In this document: piece after piece, positions 1 through 10,890 of the stretch | Layout of the letters: every line of letters begins with the position of its first letter | Position numbering within the stretch: the stretch's first letter is position 1 | Assembly: GCA_964058845.1 (NCBI GenBank) | Contig: CAXKVR010000157.1 | Coordinates: forward strand, 186,001 to 250,000 | From: Carex sylvatica | Taxonomy: Eukaryota > Streptophyta > Magnoliopsida > Poales > Cyperaceae | Length of the DNA stretch: 64,000 bases | Reading direction: 5' to 3' | The notes under the pieces: generated by a model | What the model was told of the DNA's origin: nothing | Database searches by the model: none | What the model saw: only the letters and a program-made list of their open reading frames with translations | Program-made: the position numbers and the translations under genes

Positions 1-1190
1 GGGCCGTACGGGATCCTGTACGGGCCGTACAAAGCTGATTCGAAAAATCCAGCTGGAATCTGAATTGAGCACAATTTGAGGAGCCGAAAAGGAAACCCCT
101 GGAGGCGTGATCTGGGGCATTAAAGGAGATATTCCACAGCAGGAAAGGGGATTAATAGCTAATCAATCAATAACTTTCCTATCATTCATTCTATCATTCA
201 TTCTTTCTAGGTTTTTGGACAAGGGGAAAAGAAGAAGAGAAGGGGAAGAACGCGAGTTTCTCCACGGATCTTCGGATTTTCCACTGTTTTATCATGAACT
301 CTTTTACTTCTTGTTATTTGTGCTATCTCATGAATATGAGTAGCTAATTTACTTTGTTTCTAGGGGTAAGATGTAGTTTCTAGTTTAGTTTTGCTTGTAT
401 GCTACTATGATTTTGTGTTGAACGCTTGGTTTTTACTTTGTTATGTAGTATTTTTATTGCTCTATTTGTGCTTGCTTGAATCTGATTAGTCATCCCGTTA
501 GATGAATGCGCACATCTAAGTGTGGAGCCAAGTCTATGAAATTCATTCCAACCGAATAAAGTATATGAAGTAGGGTGAAACCAAGGAGTACCCGAAAGGC
601 GAAACTTTCCTTGAGGCGAGAGTCCTTGGATACTTTTAGTAAACTAACAAATAACTTAGATAAATTAGGCCAAAATGCGAAAGTTGAGGTTTAACGCATC
701 TAAGAGGGAAGTACTTGAGTCCGGTAATCGGGTATCAGGCCAAAATGCGAAAGTTGAGGTTAGGTATCTAGATCTGGTCAAAAGAAACCCTAAACACAGT
801 ATCAACACAGGAAACAGTAGCTGCAGCATTAACTTGAGGTGCCATACGGACCGTACGGGAATCTGTACGGGCCGTACGCCTTGAGACTGAACAGAAATGA
901 AATCTGAACCCTGGAAACGCCCTTTTATCAATTGAAAACAACTTTAATTATCTCTTATTGTCTTTTAATCAGTAGAATTGTTAGAACTAAAACCAAACCA
1001 AATTCTTCTCACTTCTAGAATCTCAAGTGATTTTAGGATAAGTATAGTGTTTTTATTCCGTCCCTGTGGATCGATACCTGAGCATACTCAACGACAGGAT
1101 AGTACACTTGCTATCTGAATTGACAGAGTATAACAAAGGTTTAAAAAGTATAGCTTGCTATACTGAAACTTTTTGGCATATTCTCGTGCG
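1..1190 (+). mobile_element. LTR-retrotransposon fragment in an intron of the PMD gene
   Basis: This non-coding stretch looks like the 3' part of an LTR. It contains a 'ccctgtggatcgatacc' motif near 1061 and the run 'aactttttggca' near 1168. Similar motifs lie near the LTR/primer-binding junction of Athila/Tat-type Ty3-gypsy elements (family knowledge, recalled). It has no coding capacity. A 24-base segment is directly repeated at about 672 and 741, and a palindromic 'gtacgggccgtac' occurs near 18 and 866. The next PMD exon begins at 1217, so the fragment appears to lie within that gene's intron. The exact borders and the superfamily are not certain. Confidence 0.4.
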
Positions 1191-1216
1191 ATCAGTCCCT
1201 AATTTTGACATTTCAG

Positions 1217-3386
1217 ATACACACGGGCTTTCGTGATGGACCTATTTGGTTCTGTCATGTTTCCTGATTCGAGCAGTGATGCCATTCCGATTATGTATCT
1301 GGAGCTGTTGAGAGACCTTGGGTCATCAAGAAAGTACAACTGGGGTGGAGCCGTCCTGGCACATCTTTACTCGAACCTGTGCCATGCTTGCAAGGTCAGT
1401 ATGTTATTGTTGTCTTATTTTTAAAAATTAACTTGTTCCGAAGTCTAATATTCTTCAAATTGCAGCCTAAAAGTAAGAAGATGTACGGGCCGACACTTCT
1501 ACTGCAGCATTGGTCGTGGTCGCGCATACCAGTGGCGGTACCCGTGCAGAATGAGTCACTACATTCGGGAGAGCCCGATGATGCATATCACCCGGCATTT
1601 GGCAAGAAATGGTACGGGAATCACAGCTACGTGGACACGCCTCACGGAAAGCCAGCAGGCATCAGGTTGGTCCGTGGTCAGTTGCAGAGTCTGGGTGACA
1701 CGCAGGTGAGCTGGACTCCGTATGCTGAGTCATACTGTGAGGGGAGCCTGCCACAGATTATATCAGATGATGAGGAGATGTGGCTCTACAGGGGTCCGCT
1801 GATTTGCTTCTGGATAGTGGAGCATCACTATCCAGACCGGGTGCTCCGTCAGTTTGGACTTCCTCCACTCATCCCCGCAGATCCAGACATCCCGAGATCT
1901 ATTATCACGAGGCTACACGGGTACGTACAAGTTATGTTTTTCTTGAATTTTGTATTTAATATTAGTTGTTGTAAACACTAATTTGCATGTAACATATTAA
2001 TTACAGGACGTACCACGGTAATCACGCCGATAGAGATTGGAGTACGGCTTTCCTGGAGCACTACGACAGAGCAGGGACCATGAGGGAGAACTTGTGGCAT
2101 ATGTCGGAGGATTATGAGACGCAGCTGCAGGGGTCTCCCCTACTGAGATACCAGGCTTGGTACCTGCGGGTCGGCATGGCATCAGTGTATCTTGAGGGAG
2201 ATTACGGCAATTATCTCCGCTCCAAGATCTTGGAAGATGATGGTTATACTCCCACTGGCAGAAAAGGAGCTCGTGATGTAAGTAATGCACCTAAAACAAC
2301 TCATTTTGACCATCTTTTTAACCTTTTTTTTTCTAATGTTTCTTATTTTAATTTTTTTAGTTGCTACTAGCGGTTAAAGGTGGAGCACATTCAATCGTTT
2401 GTCTTGGAAAGCGTGGCTTCAGGGCTTTTGGACACACAATGTTGAACTACTTTGCGCCTTGTATTGAGGGCCACGGCCACGAGGCCAAGCTAGTCACGAT
2501 GCTCAGAGACGCCGGAGAGGACATCGATTGGCGCAGAGTACATAGGGATGAGCCCGACGCGCCACCTGTTATGACTGCTGATATGCCACCAGAGCCCGCA
2601 GACCAGCCAGAGTGGGACTACCACCGTTGGGTTCTGGGCATGTCTAGTTGGCACGCCTATTTTGACCAGTATGGACGTCCGTGTCTTCCCCAGGTTCGGT
2701 ATTATTTATTTTATGTCAAGTTAGTTAACATTTTCTCATTCAGTAAAGTAAGTTAGTTAAAATTTATTGAATTATTTGTTTCCTTGCAGGGTCCTGCCTA
2801 CATGCCGACACAGCCTGAGCACCAGACTAGATCCCCGGAGCTTCCTCAGGTTCGGTCTTCTTTATTTTATGTCAAGTTAGTTAAAATTTTCTCCTTCAGT
2901 AAAGTACGTTAGTTAAAATTTAGTTAGTTAAAATTTATTGAATTATTTGTATCCTTGCAGGGTCTTGCCTACATTCCGACACAGCCTGAGCACCAGGCTC
3001 GATCTCCGGAGATTCAGTCTATGCATGAGTCTCAGGGCATGGAGTTCAGCCTTGCAGAGCTAGCTCCAGGTGATCAGTGGGATACAGCCGCTTCTCCTGC
3101 ACCGCATCAGCCGTATCCAGCGAGGGCTCACGATTGGGAGGCCTCTGGTAGCGGGACTCATCCTGACTTATCCTTGTTTCATACCCCTCTGCCAGCTACA
3201 CACGCCGCCGAGGATCCATGGGGTACAGCACTCACGATGAGCAGAGAGCCTGAGCCCGAGGTCGAGATCACACCAGCTCGTGTGGCGCAGGAAGGAGAAG
3301 TACAGTGGAATAACTGGCATCGAGTTTTCACCAGAGAGAACAGAGGCAGACCAGCTGACCGATATTCCGATTCGCGGTATCGTTGA
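1217..3386 (+). CDS. Plant mobile domain (PMD, MAIN/MAIL-like) protein of MULE1, 5' partial
   Basis: Six exons can be read with GT-AG borders and consistent phase: 1217-1394, 1466-1920, 2007-2277, 2361-2693, 2790-2849 and 2961-3386 (TGA). The protein has the hallmark PMD block 'LLLQHWSWSRIPV', then 'GPLICFWIVEHHYPDRV', then a long hydrophilic tail. This is the PMD family (PF10536) of MAIN and MAIL1, found in plant nuclear proteins and in MULE- and other transposon-borne copies. The molecular activity is not established. The exons for the N-terminal part, present in the second copy at 55510-56419, are missing; a retrotransposon fragment lies just upstream. No internal stop occurs in the six exons, unlike the second copy. 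Exon 2790-2849 is a tandem duplicate of the start of the next exon. The gene converges with the transposase gene. Confidence 0.8.
2694..3020 (+). repeat. Tandem duplication of intron plus 60-nt exon in the PMD gene
   Basis: The intron at 2694-2789 and the exon at 2790-2849 are repeated immediately downstream as intron 2850-2960 and the start of exon 2961. Both introns begin 'gttcgg' and contain 'tatgtcaagttagttaa'; both exons encode a G(P/L)AY(M/I)PTQPEHQ block. The duplicated exon is 60 nt with phase 0 on both sides, so the duplication adds 20 residues without disturbing the frame. The second intron has a small extra duplication of 'agttaaaattt'. Confidence 0.85.
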
Positions 3387-3614
3387 TAGAGAGTTTTTTT
3401 ATTGTTTTCTTTGTAGTGTTTTATGTTTTATTATGTATTATGTACGCTGATAGCTTATTATGATTTTTGTTCTGAGTTTAGCTATGTTTTATGGTAGTAT
3501 TTATACAACAGAAAAAATAATAAGAGAAACACTACATAATTAAGAACAAAAAACATACTAATAGAACCACTAAATCAAAAACAAAAGAACAACAAAAGAA
3601 CACTAAACAAAAAA

Positions 3615-4346
3615 AACGAGGGTGCAAAGTTGGGGTCGGAATGAAAACGTCATCAGTTCGGGCTATTTTTGAGCTCTTATATCTCACGATCCGTTCGGAG
3701 ATTTCGTATGAAACTTTACAGTCCTGTTTGGAAATGTCAACAATGCATGTCGCTCAATTTTCATGATTTTTGGAGATAGTTTGCTCCGAGAACGAGGGTG
3801 CAAAGTTGGGGTCGGAATGAAAACGTCATCAGTTCGGGCTATTTTTGAGCTCTTATATCTCACGATCCGTTCGGAGATTTCGTATGAAACTTTACAGTCC
3901 TGTTTGGAAATGTCAACAATGCATGTCGCTCAATTTTCATGATTTTTGGAGATAGTTTGCTCCGAGAACGAGGGTGCAAAGTTGGGGTCGGAATGAAAAC
4001 GTCATCAGTTCGGGCTATTTTTGAGCTCTTATATCTCACGATCCGTTCGGAGATTTCGTATGAAACTTTACAGTCCTGTTTGGAAATGTCAACAATGCAT
4101 GTCGCTCAATTTTCATGATTTTTGGAGATAGTTTGCTCCGAGAACGAGGGTGCAAAGTTGGGGTCGGAATGAAAACGTCATCAGTTCGGGCTATTTTTGA
4201 GCTCTTATATCTCACGATCCGTTCGGAGATTTCGTATGAAACTTTACAGTCCTGTTTGGAAATGTCAACAATGTATGTCGCTCAATTTTCATAATTTTTG
4301 GAGATAGTTTGCTCCGAGAACGAGGGTGCAAAGTTGGGGTCGGAAT
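3615..4346 (+). repeat. 176-bp tandem array, four units plus a partial fifth
   Basis: Units begin with 'aacgagggtgcaaagttggg' at 3615, 3791, 3967 and 4143, exactly 176 bp apart; a partial fifth unit starts at 4319. The first four units are almost identical, with only a couple of changes in the fourth. The array lies between the 3' ends of the convergent PMD and transposase genes of MULE1. The unit is recognisably related to the 177-bp repeats that form the arms of the fold-back element at 9043-10881: both contain 'gtgcaaagttggg', 'cagttcgg' and 'tatgaaactt'. Confidence 0.95.
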
Positions 4347-4391
4347 AAAAATATCTTACAATGTAAAATTTAAACAAAGGCATTTAAAACC

Positions 4392-4691
4392 CTATTTCTT
4401 ATAAGCCGGTTTCTTAGCAGCTGGCTTCTTATCAGCCGGCTTCTTAGCAGCCGGCTTCTTATCAGCTGGCTTAAGAGTAGTTACTCCCGATGATGTGCTC
4501 GCCTTACCAGATCCGTATGAATTTTCAACAAAGTCATCGTCTGAAAGGGGAGGATGAACAATAGGTTGCGGACCAAATCTTTTTCTAAGAAAACAAAATT
4601 TACAGTGACATTCTCCTTGCTCGATACCTCGGTTGCTATCGTTCATCCTGTTCAACAACAAAACAAACATACTATAACGTGAATAAGTCAT
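4392..4691 (-). CDS. Small basic ORF or terminal exon, K/P/A-rich, unknown
   Basis: This is a 99-codon frame between the 176-bp array and the transposase gene. A possible splice acceptor ('gttgaacag') lies just before a second ATG at 4646, so the coding part may begin there or this may be the last exon of a longer transcript. The middle has a small Cys cluster, 'ECHCKFC'; the end is a lysine, proline and alanine repeat (KKPA units). I do not recognise a family. It has no counterpart at the same place in MULE2. It could be a spurious frame. Confidence 0.3.
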   Translation of the reverse strand: MTYSRYSMFVLLLNRMNDSNRGIEQGECHCKFCFLRKRFGPQPIVHPPLSDDDFVENSYGSGKASTSSGVTTLKPADKKPAAKKPADKKPAAKKPAYKK

Positions 4692-4829
4692 ATCATAAAA
4701 TATTAAAACATAAATAAATCATAACATAAACTAATACAATCCATTTACATAAAATAATACAACACATTCACATAAAATAATACAACATGTAATCAAACGA
4801 TACAATACAACTATACAAATTATATTAAG

Positions 4830-7800
4830 TCATCGTCTAAAATTCAATCCCCTCAGCACACGAGATCCCCATGATGATGTGCTTCTTCTAGCTGGTTGTA
4901 CTGCTTCTTCTTGCTGGTTTGCTGTACCAGATGGCCCTGCACCATATGTGCTCGTCCCTCCTAGTTGAGATGTGCTCCTCCTAGGTGGTTGCAAAGCTTC
5001 TCCTTCCTCGTGTGCTGTACCAGATGGTCCCGCGTGAGATGTGCTCCTCCTTCCAGCTTGAGATGTGCTCCTTCTCCGCTGGGTAGTACCTGAATGCCCC
5101 TGCATCCCAACCACCTCTTCTCCTGTCAGTACTTCTCCCATTGCCTCCCTAAACATCATAGTTGCATTTTCACGGAAGGTACGGCTTCTGGCTGTGCTGC
5201 GCCTCGACCCTTGCGATCCACTTGCCTCTGCCATAACTCGATCGTTTTCAGCTGCATTTGCTGCGTTACGAGAATCTGCAGACCCAATAAATGATATAGT
5301 AAGTTATTGAAAAATGTAATAAAATATAATCATTGTTCAATATTACATACCTCGCATCTGCCTGTCGGTAGTGGAACGGCGAGGACGGTGCCCTATTTGC
5401 CTACCTTGCATTTCATCCATGGTCATTGGTTGACGGATGTGTTTTCTCCTACCATACCGTATCCAATCTTTGTTCGGCTCGTATTTTGGGGTAGTGGTCA
5501 TAGGCCATTCTTCAGGATTACCGTAGGGAACAAACAAGGCATTCCAAGTACTCAGAAGGTACTCCATTCTGTACCAGTGGGCAACAAATTGATCGGGGGA
5601 CCAGCTGTTATGGCGACAAACCGCTAACACATGAGCGCACGGAATTCCAGTTAGTTGGATACCTCTGCATGTACATTCCACTGCTCTATCAGCTCCGAAT
5701 GTCGTAATATACTTGAACTTTCTATGTATAATGGACATAGTTCCATCCTGTGTTTGGACTACTGGGACATATTCATCTGGGCCCGTGACTTCGTACTTAC
5801 CTTCGCCGTGCGAGTATGAGATGACATCCATACCCACAGCTTTCTCCCACCGTTTGGCAAGCTTATCTTGTACCCGTTTGGAAAAAGGCTTACAAGCAGT
5901 GCTGTGCTCCATTGCTGCCTGCCGCCGCTGGACAAACCACCTGTTGCACTTGTAGAATGTCTCCTCAACAAGTGCAGCTACGGGCAACATTCGGGCCTCC
6001 TTAAAGACAGCGTTCAGGGACTCAGAGCCATTTGTTGTCATGATACCAAATCGATATCCTCCATCACAGGTTTGAAAGATTTTCTCATAATTTGACGGCT
6101 CCATGACATCATTAGGACGTACTTTGCCCACTCTCTTTAAAAAAGCATTACACTTCGGATTTTGCTGCAATAGAACAAAGTAAAATTAGATGAAATATGC
6201 ATGTCAAGGAAACAAAAATGATATAACTTAGACAATATTAGACATACCATGGCAAATTCTTCGAACATCTCTTTCAGCCTTCTTGGCTTCTTCTTCCTGG
6301 CTCCTTGTTTGAACCTGGTTCCGTACCATTTGTCCTTTCCGCACGCCTGCACCAGGTTATCAGCAACATGCTGCATACAAAACCTGTGCACAAAATTATT
6401 CCCATCCCATCCGTATTCGGGTTTCAAAGCAGCTTTGATCGCCTTGTGTTGGTCTGATATAACGCATACGAATCTATTAACACCAAGCACATGAATTCTA
6501 AACCACTGTAAGAAAAAACCCCAATTCTCTTCATTCTCCTTCTGTACAATTCCAAATGCTAGAGGCAGCAATTGATTCTCGGCATCATAGCCGCAGGCCA
6601 TCAAAAGCCGTCCCTCATACCGTCCAGAGAGGAAGGCTGCATCTATACTGATCACCGGTCTCAAGTAATCAACTGCGGTGATGCATGGTCCATAAGCCCA
6701 TGCGACGGCCCTAAATTGCTGCACATCTTGCTTGACCAGTCCTGTATTTTTATCGATGCTCGGACTAGTCAGAAATTGGTGCCTCGAGCCGGGATTCTTG
6801 TCACATATCCCGATAAGCAATAGTTTCATAAAATTGTACGATTCCTCCCAACTCCCGAATTGTCGGGATACTGCAATCTCACGACCTCTCCAAAGTCGGT
6901 TGTACTTTGGGGTTATAGTTCGAAATCTAACCCTCACGCAGTTTGCCACACTCCGAATGCTCATACAGGGGTCTTTCTTAATGCTATCCTCGATGATATC
7001 TGCGATGATTGATGCCGTGAGTTGTGCATGGTCAGTCCTGGTGTACTCTGACGTGCATGTGTGAGGCGTGTCTTGCTCAGTTATTACCCATGTATCTTCA
7101 TAATTTGTTGCTCTTGCCTTCAGGATAAAATGACAATTCTGAGTGTTGCATCTAATTTCCAACCGGGATTTGTCACTTTTGTGAGTATATATCTCCTGAT
7201 TCTTGTCAACATGGTGCTCTCTGATCTTTTTCGTCAGCTGTTTTTTATTTTCGAAGTACTGACCTTTTGCGAGCTCACTCTTGTATTCAACCCGATGACC
7301 GTAGTAAGAAACATCTGCTTCTCGAAAAGCAGATGTGTCATTGAAGTTTACGAACGGGTGAGTCTCAGAACGGCCACTTAATGGCATATTTCTATTCTGC
7401 CTCACAGTAGGCTGTGTGTATTCTCCTTCATCGGTATCATCTCCCTCATCATTATCGTCCCAGTGTTCTTCTCCCAATTCATCCCCAGTTTGTAGATTCT
7501 CCTCCGGTACTTCGTTCATAAATTCAAATTCTGACTCGTGTGAATCCTCCTGTACTGGTGGCGGTCTGGGGTGAGGATTTGGTTCAGGCCCAGGTAAGAA
7601 TGAAGGACCTCCCGACACATATATAGGTGGGATAAAAGGTGGAGATTGTAGTCCGGGTGGGATCAAATGTGGAGGTTGAGGTGAATTACTATATATTTCT
7701 GGTTCTGGCGTTGGTTCGGGTACGAATATAGGAGTGTGTGGTTCTGCATTTTGTTGATAATTTTCTGCAATATAATTTTGGCCTGAACTTCCAGACCCTG

Positions 7801-8119
7801 ATCCTCTGTGAATCCTGCACGCAAAAACTTCGAATCCACTATCACCGGACCTCACAGTCCTGTTGATCAGGCCTCTCAATGCCACGTCATCTCCCAGTGC
7901 AATTCTGAGATACCTTCCTCCTTGGAGCACTCGGGCCATTATTTGTAATTCATAGCGGTTCCTATTGTAGCCGCTCAAATCGTAAATAAGCGTTTGCAAC
8001 TCCTCAAATGAGAAATTTTCATCAACCCAACGCGTATTTACTGGAGGTTTGGAGTAACGTACACCATACTGGTCAGTTGTGAACTTTCCTCCAAAATGTA
8101 CGAAAATTCCAACAGACAT
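4830..8119 (-). CDS. MULE transposase (MuDR/MURA type) of MULE1, apparently intact
   Basis: Three coding exons, 8119-6248, 6164-5351 and 5275-4830, give about 1043 residues with consistent phases and GT-AG borders. The ATG at 8119 follows a likely leader-intron acceptor near 8133. The order is: an N-terminal region of about 105 residues, an acidic, proline-rich linker, a MuDR-type DNA-binding region (about 259-420), the MULE DDE core (about 485-690) and a SWIM zinc finger (C788, C790, C800, H802). Likely catalytic acids are D493 ('ISIDAAF'), D556 ('VISDQHK') and E672 ('TTNGSES'). MURA-type proteins bind element ends and catalyse excision and insertion. The C-terminal exon is a low-complexity RRSTS-repeat tail. 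No stop or frameshift is seen, so the gene could still be active. Confidence 0.88.
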
Positions 8120-8319
8120 GGCCAATAAACTACATTAATGAATGGTAAATATTTTGTCAGTTTACCAGTTCCAATTGTATACAGCTGCCATCAGTATTAA
8201 ACAGTCCTAAATTAATGGTATGTGAACAGTTAATATGTACTTATCAATTTGGGTCAACAGTACATACATAAATGAATAGTATGCGAACAACAAATACGTA
8301 AGTGAATAGTTTGTCAACA

Positions 8320-8570
8320 TTAAATACGTAAGTGAACAGTAAATACGTACATGAACAGTACGTGAACAGTACGTGAACAGTACATACGTAAGTGAACAGT
8401 ACGTGAACAGTAAATACGTACATTAACAGTACGTGAACAGTACATACGTAAGTGAACAGTACGTGAACAGTAAATACGTACATTAACAGTACGTGAACAG
8501 TACATACGTAAGTGAACAGTACGTGAACAGTAAATACGTACATTAACAGTACGTGAACAGTAAATAAAAT
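8320..8570 (-). repeat. 60-bp tandem repeat in the leader intron of the MULE1 transposase gene
   Basis: The segment 'acgtgaacagtaaatacgta' recurs in exact 60-bp register at 8401, 8461 and 8521, with a variant unit at 8341. Looser 'gaacagta' units extend back to about 8230. On the minus strand a donor 'ctacag|gtacgt' at 8595/8594 and an acceptor near 8133 bracket the array, so it lies inside a 5'-leader intron. Its open frames are products of a period divisible by three, not genes. Confidence 0.85.
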
Positions 8571-8595
8571 ATTTAAAAAATAAACAGTACGTACC

Positions 8596-8720
8596 TGTAG
8601 CAGCTCCTTCTCCTTCTCTCTTTCTCTCTCTTTCTCTTTCTCTCTCCCTCTCTTTCTCTCTCTTTCTCTTTCCCCTTCTCTCTTTCCTCTGGCTGAAGGC
8701 ACATTCTCTTTATAAGGAAA
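8596..8720 (-). promoter_or_regulatory. Core promoter and CT-rich leader of the MULE1 transposase gene
   Basis: On the minus strand a TATA-like 'ccttataaagag' (about 8706-8717) is followed by a pyrimidine-rich (CT)n leader and then the donor at 8595/8594. It lies just inside the terminal region, as in MuDR-type elements where transcription begins at the terminal repeat. The transcription start is inferred, not measured. Confidence 0.5.
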
Positions 8721-8728
8721 AACCAGGG

Positions 8729-8764
<36 letters not shown>

Positions 8765-8766
<2 letters not shown>

Positions 8767-8911
8767 CGGACCGCCCCATTTTTAGGCGGTCCGGAATTAA
8801 AATTCCGGACCGCCTAATTTTTAGGCGGTCAGGGCATTTTTAAAAATTTGGCTGGAACCCTGTTATTTTTAATAATTTGTTTTTTTTTTTGGGTATTTTT
8901 AAAAATGTCGG
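8765..8911. repeat. Right terminal region of MULE1 with GGCGGT palindromes
   Basis: Two palindromic modules of the form 'ggaccgcc...ggcggtcc' are followed by 'gggcatttttaaaaattt', 'ccctgttatttttaataatt' and the terminus 'gggtatttttaaaaatgtcgg'-like end. The same order, inverted or direct, occurs at both ends of the non-autonomous element at 9043-10881. This identifies it as the terminal region of a MULE family. A poly(A) run (8730-8764) lies on its inner side. Confidence 0.75.
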
Positions 8912-9042
8912 GTTCTTTTCAGTAATATGAAACATGCATTATGCCATAGAAAAAAAAGAAAATATTGATTTTGAGATGCATGCACTTGTGGGGATGATAT
9001 TGAGAAGTGAATTTTTTAAGGTTGTTCTTGATACCATAGCTA

Positions 9043-10881
9043 CTGACATTTTTCAAAATACTCAAAAAGAAAAACAAATTATTAAGAATAACAGGGTTGG
9101 AGTTGAAATTTTAAAAATGTCCAAACCGCCTCATTTTTTGGCGGTTAGGAATTCCTAACCGCCCCATTTTTCGGCGGTCCGAGATTTTTTTTTTTTTTTT
9201 TCGGACCGCCCAGAAATTCGGCGGTCAGAGATTTTTTTTTTTTAAAAAAAAATTTTTTAATTTTTTTTTTTTTTTCAAAATCTGGTTAACATAGCAAAAC
9301 ACCTTCAAAAATCGTGAAAATTGACCGACATGCAATCTTGACATCGTCAAAAAAGACTGTGAAGTTTCATACAAAATCTCCAAACAGGTATTGAGATGTC
9401 GGCTCTCAAAAATTGTCCGAACTGCTGAATATTTCATTCTGAACCCAACTTTGCACATCTGGTTAACATAGCAAAACACCTTCAAAAATCGTGAAAATTG
9501 ACCGACATGCAGTCTTGACATCGTCAAAAAGGACTGTGAAGTTTCATACAAAATCTCCAAACAGGTATTGAGATATCGGCTCTCAAAAATTGCCCGAAAT
9601 GCTGAATATTTCATTCTGAGCCCAACTTTGCACATCTGATTAACATAGCAAAACACCTTCAAAAATCGTGAAAATTGACCAACATGCAGTCTTGATATCG
9701 TTGAAAAGGACTGTGAAGTTTCATACAAAATCTCTGAAACAGGCCTTGAGATATCGGCTCTAAAAAATTGTCCGAACTGCTGAATATTTCATTCTGAGCC
9801 CAACTTTGCACATCTGATTAACATAGCAAAACACTTTCAAAAATCGTGAAAATTGACCGACATGCAGTCTTGACATCATAGAACAGGAATGTGAAGTTGC
9901 ATACAAAATCTCCGAACAAGTCGTGAAATATCGGCTCTCAAAAATCTCCAACAGGATTGTGAAGTTTCAGCAGTTCGGACAATTTTTTAGAGCCGATATC
10001 TCAAGGCCTGTTTCAGAGATTTTATATGAAACTTCACAGTCCTTTTCGACGATATCAAGACTGCATGTCGGTCAATTTTCACGATTTTTGAAGGTGTTTT
10101 GCTATGTTAATCAGATGTGCAAAGTTGGGCTCATAATGAAATATTCAGCAGTTCGGGAAATTTTTGAGAGCCGATATCTCAATACCTGTTGGGAGATTTT
10201 GTATGAAACTTCACAGTCCTTTTTGACGATATCAAGACTGCATATCGGTCAATTTTCACGATTTTTGAAGGTGTTTTGCTATGTTAACCAGATGTGCAAA
10301 GTTGGACTCAGAATGAAATATTCAGCAGTTTGGGCAATTTTTGAGAGCCGATATTTCAAGACTTGTTCGGAGATTTTGTATGAAACTTCAGTCCTTTTTT
10401 ACGATGTCAAGATTGCATGTCGGTCAATTTTCACGATTTTTGAAGGTGTTTTGCTATGTTAACCAGATGTGCAAAGTTGGGCTCAGAATGAAATATTCAG
10501 CAGTTCGGGCAATTTTTGAGAGCCGATATTTCAAGACTTGTTCGGAGATTTTGTATGAAACTTCACAGTCCTTTTTTACGATGTCAAGATTGCATGTCGG
10601 TCAATTTTCATAATTTTTGAAGATGTTTTGCTATGTTAACCAGATTTTGAAAAGAAAAAAAAAAAAATTTTAAAAAAAATTCTCTGACCGCCGAATTTCT
10701 GGGCGGTCCAAGAAAAAAAAAAAAAAAAAAAAAAAATCTCGGACCGCCGAAAAATGGAGTTAGGAATTAAAATTCCTAACCGCCAAAAAATGAGACGGTT
10801 TGGGCATTTTTAAAATTTCAACTCCAACCCTGTTATTTTTAATAATTTTTTTTTTTTTTTGGGTATTTTTAAAAATGTCGG
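9043..10881. mobile_element. Non-autonomous fold-back MULE with 9-bp target duplication
   Basis: The element starts 'ctgacattttt' and ends 'aaaaatgtcgg'. It is flanked by the perfect 9-bp direct repeat 'ccatagcta' at 9034-9042 and 10882-10890, the duplication size expected for Mutator-like elements. Nearly the whole element is a palindrome centred near 9955: terminal parts with ACCGCC/GGCGGT modules, then arms of about four 177-bp repeats pointing in opposite directions. Left-arm units are 177-178 bp apart (9282, 9459, 9636, 9814); right-arm units are marked at 10112, 10290, 10464 and 10641. It encodes no protein. The ends match MULE1, which could supply transposase. Confidence 0.9.
9276..10650. 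repeat. Inverted arrays of a 177-bp repeat forming the arms of the fold-back element
   Basis: Each unit carries, on the right arm, 'gtgcaaagttgggctcagaa', 'cagttcgg', 'tttttgagagccgatat', 'tatgaaacttcacagtcc' and 'gcatgtcggtcaattttca'. The left arm holds the same units in reverse. Sequence and period (174-178 bp) relate it to the 176-bp array at 3615-4346. The array runs into poly(A)/poly(T) tracts before the terminal modules on both sides. Confidence 0.9.
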
Positions 10882-10890
10882 CCATAGCTA

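Larger units (their letters stand above)
1..8911. mobile_element. MULE1: two-gene Mutator-like element, left end outside the window
   Basis: The element holds a PMD gene (+, 1217-3386), a 176-bp tandem array (3615-4346), a small ORF (4392-4691) and a MULE transposase gene (-, 4830-8119). Its right terminal region (8765-8911) ends in 'tttttaaaaatgtcgg', the same terminus as the complete non-autonomous element at 9043-10881. No matching left terminus was found in the window. The first PMD exons are also missing, so the left end must lie upstream, beyond the retrotransposon fragment. The target duplication therefore cannot be tested here. Confidence 0.75.

Noticed and set aside
3615..4346. CRISPR-like array
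   Set aside because: Units are contiguous 176-bp repeats without unique spacers, and the DNA is a plant nuclear genome.
8244..8702. 152-codon frame over the 60-bp repeats and CT tract
   Set aside because: It is explained by a period divisible by three and low complexity; it lies in the leader intron of the transposase gene.
9225..10613. Long open frames across the fold-back element
   Set aside because: The repeat period is 177 (3 x 59), so a frame open in one unit stays open in the next. The peptides are the same motif repeated on both strands and have no family signature.
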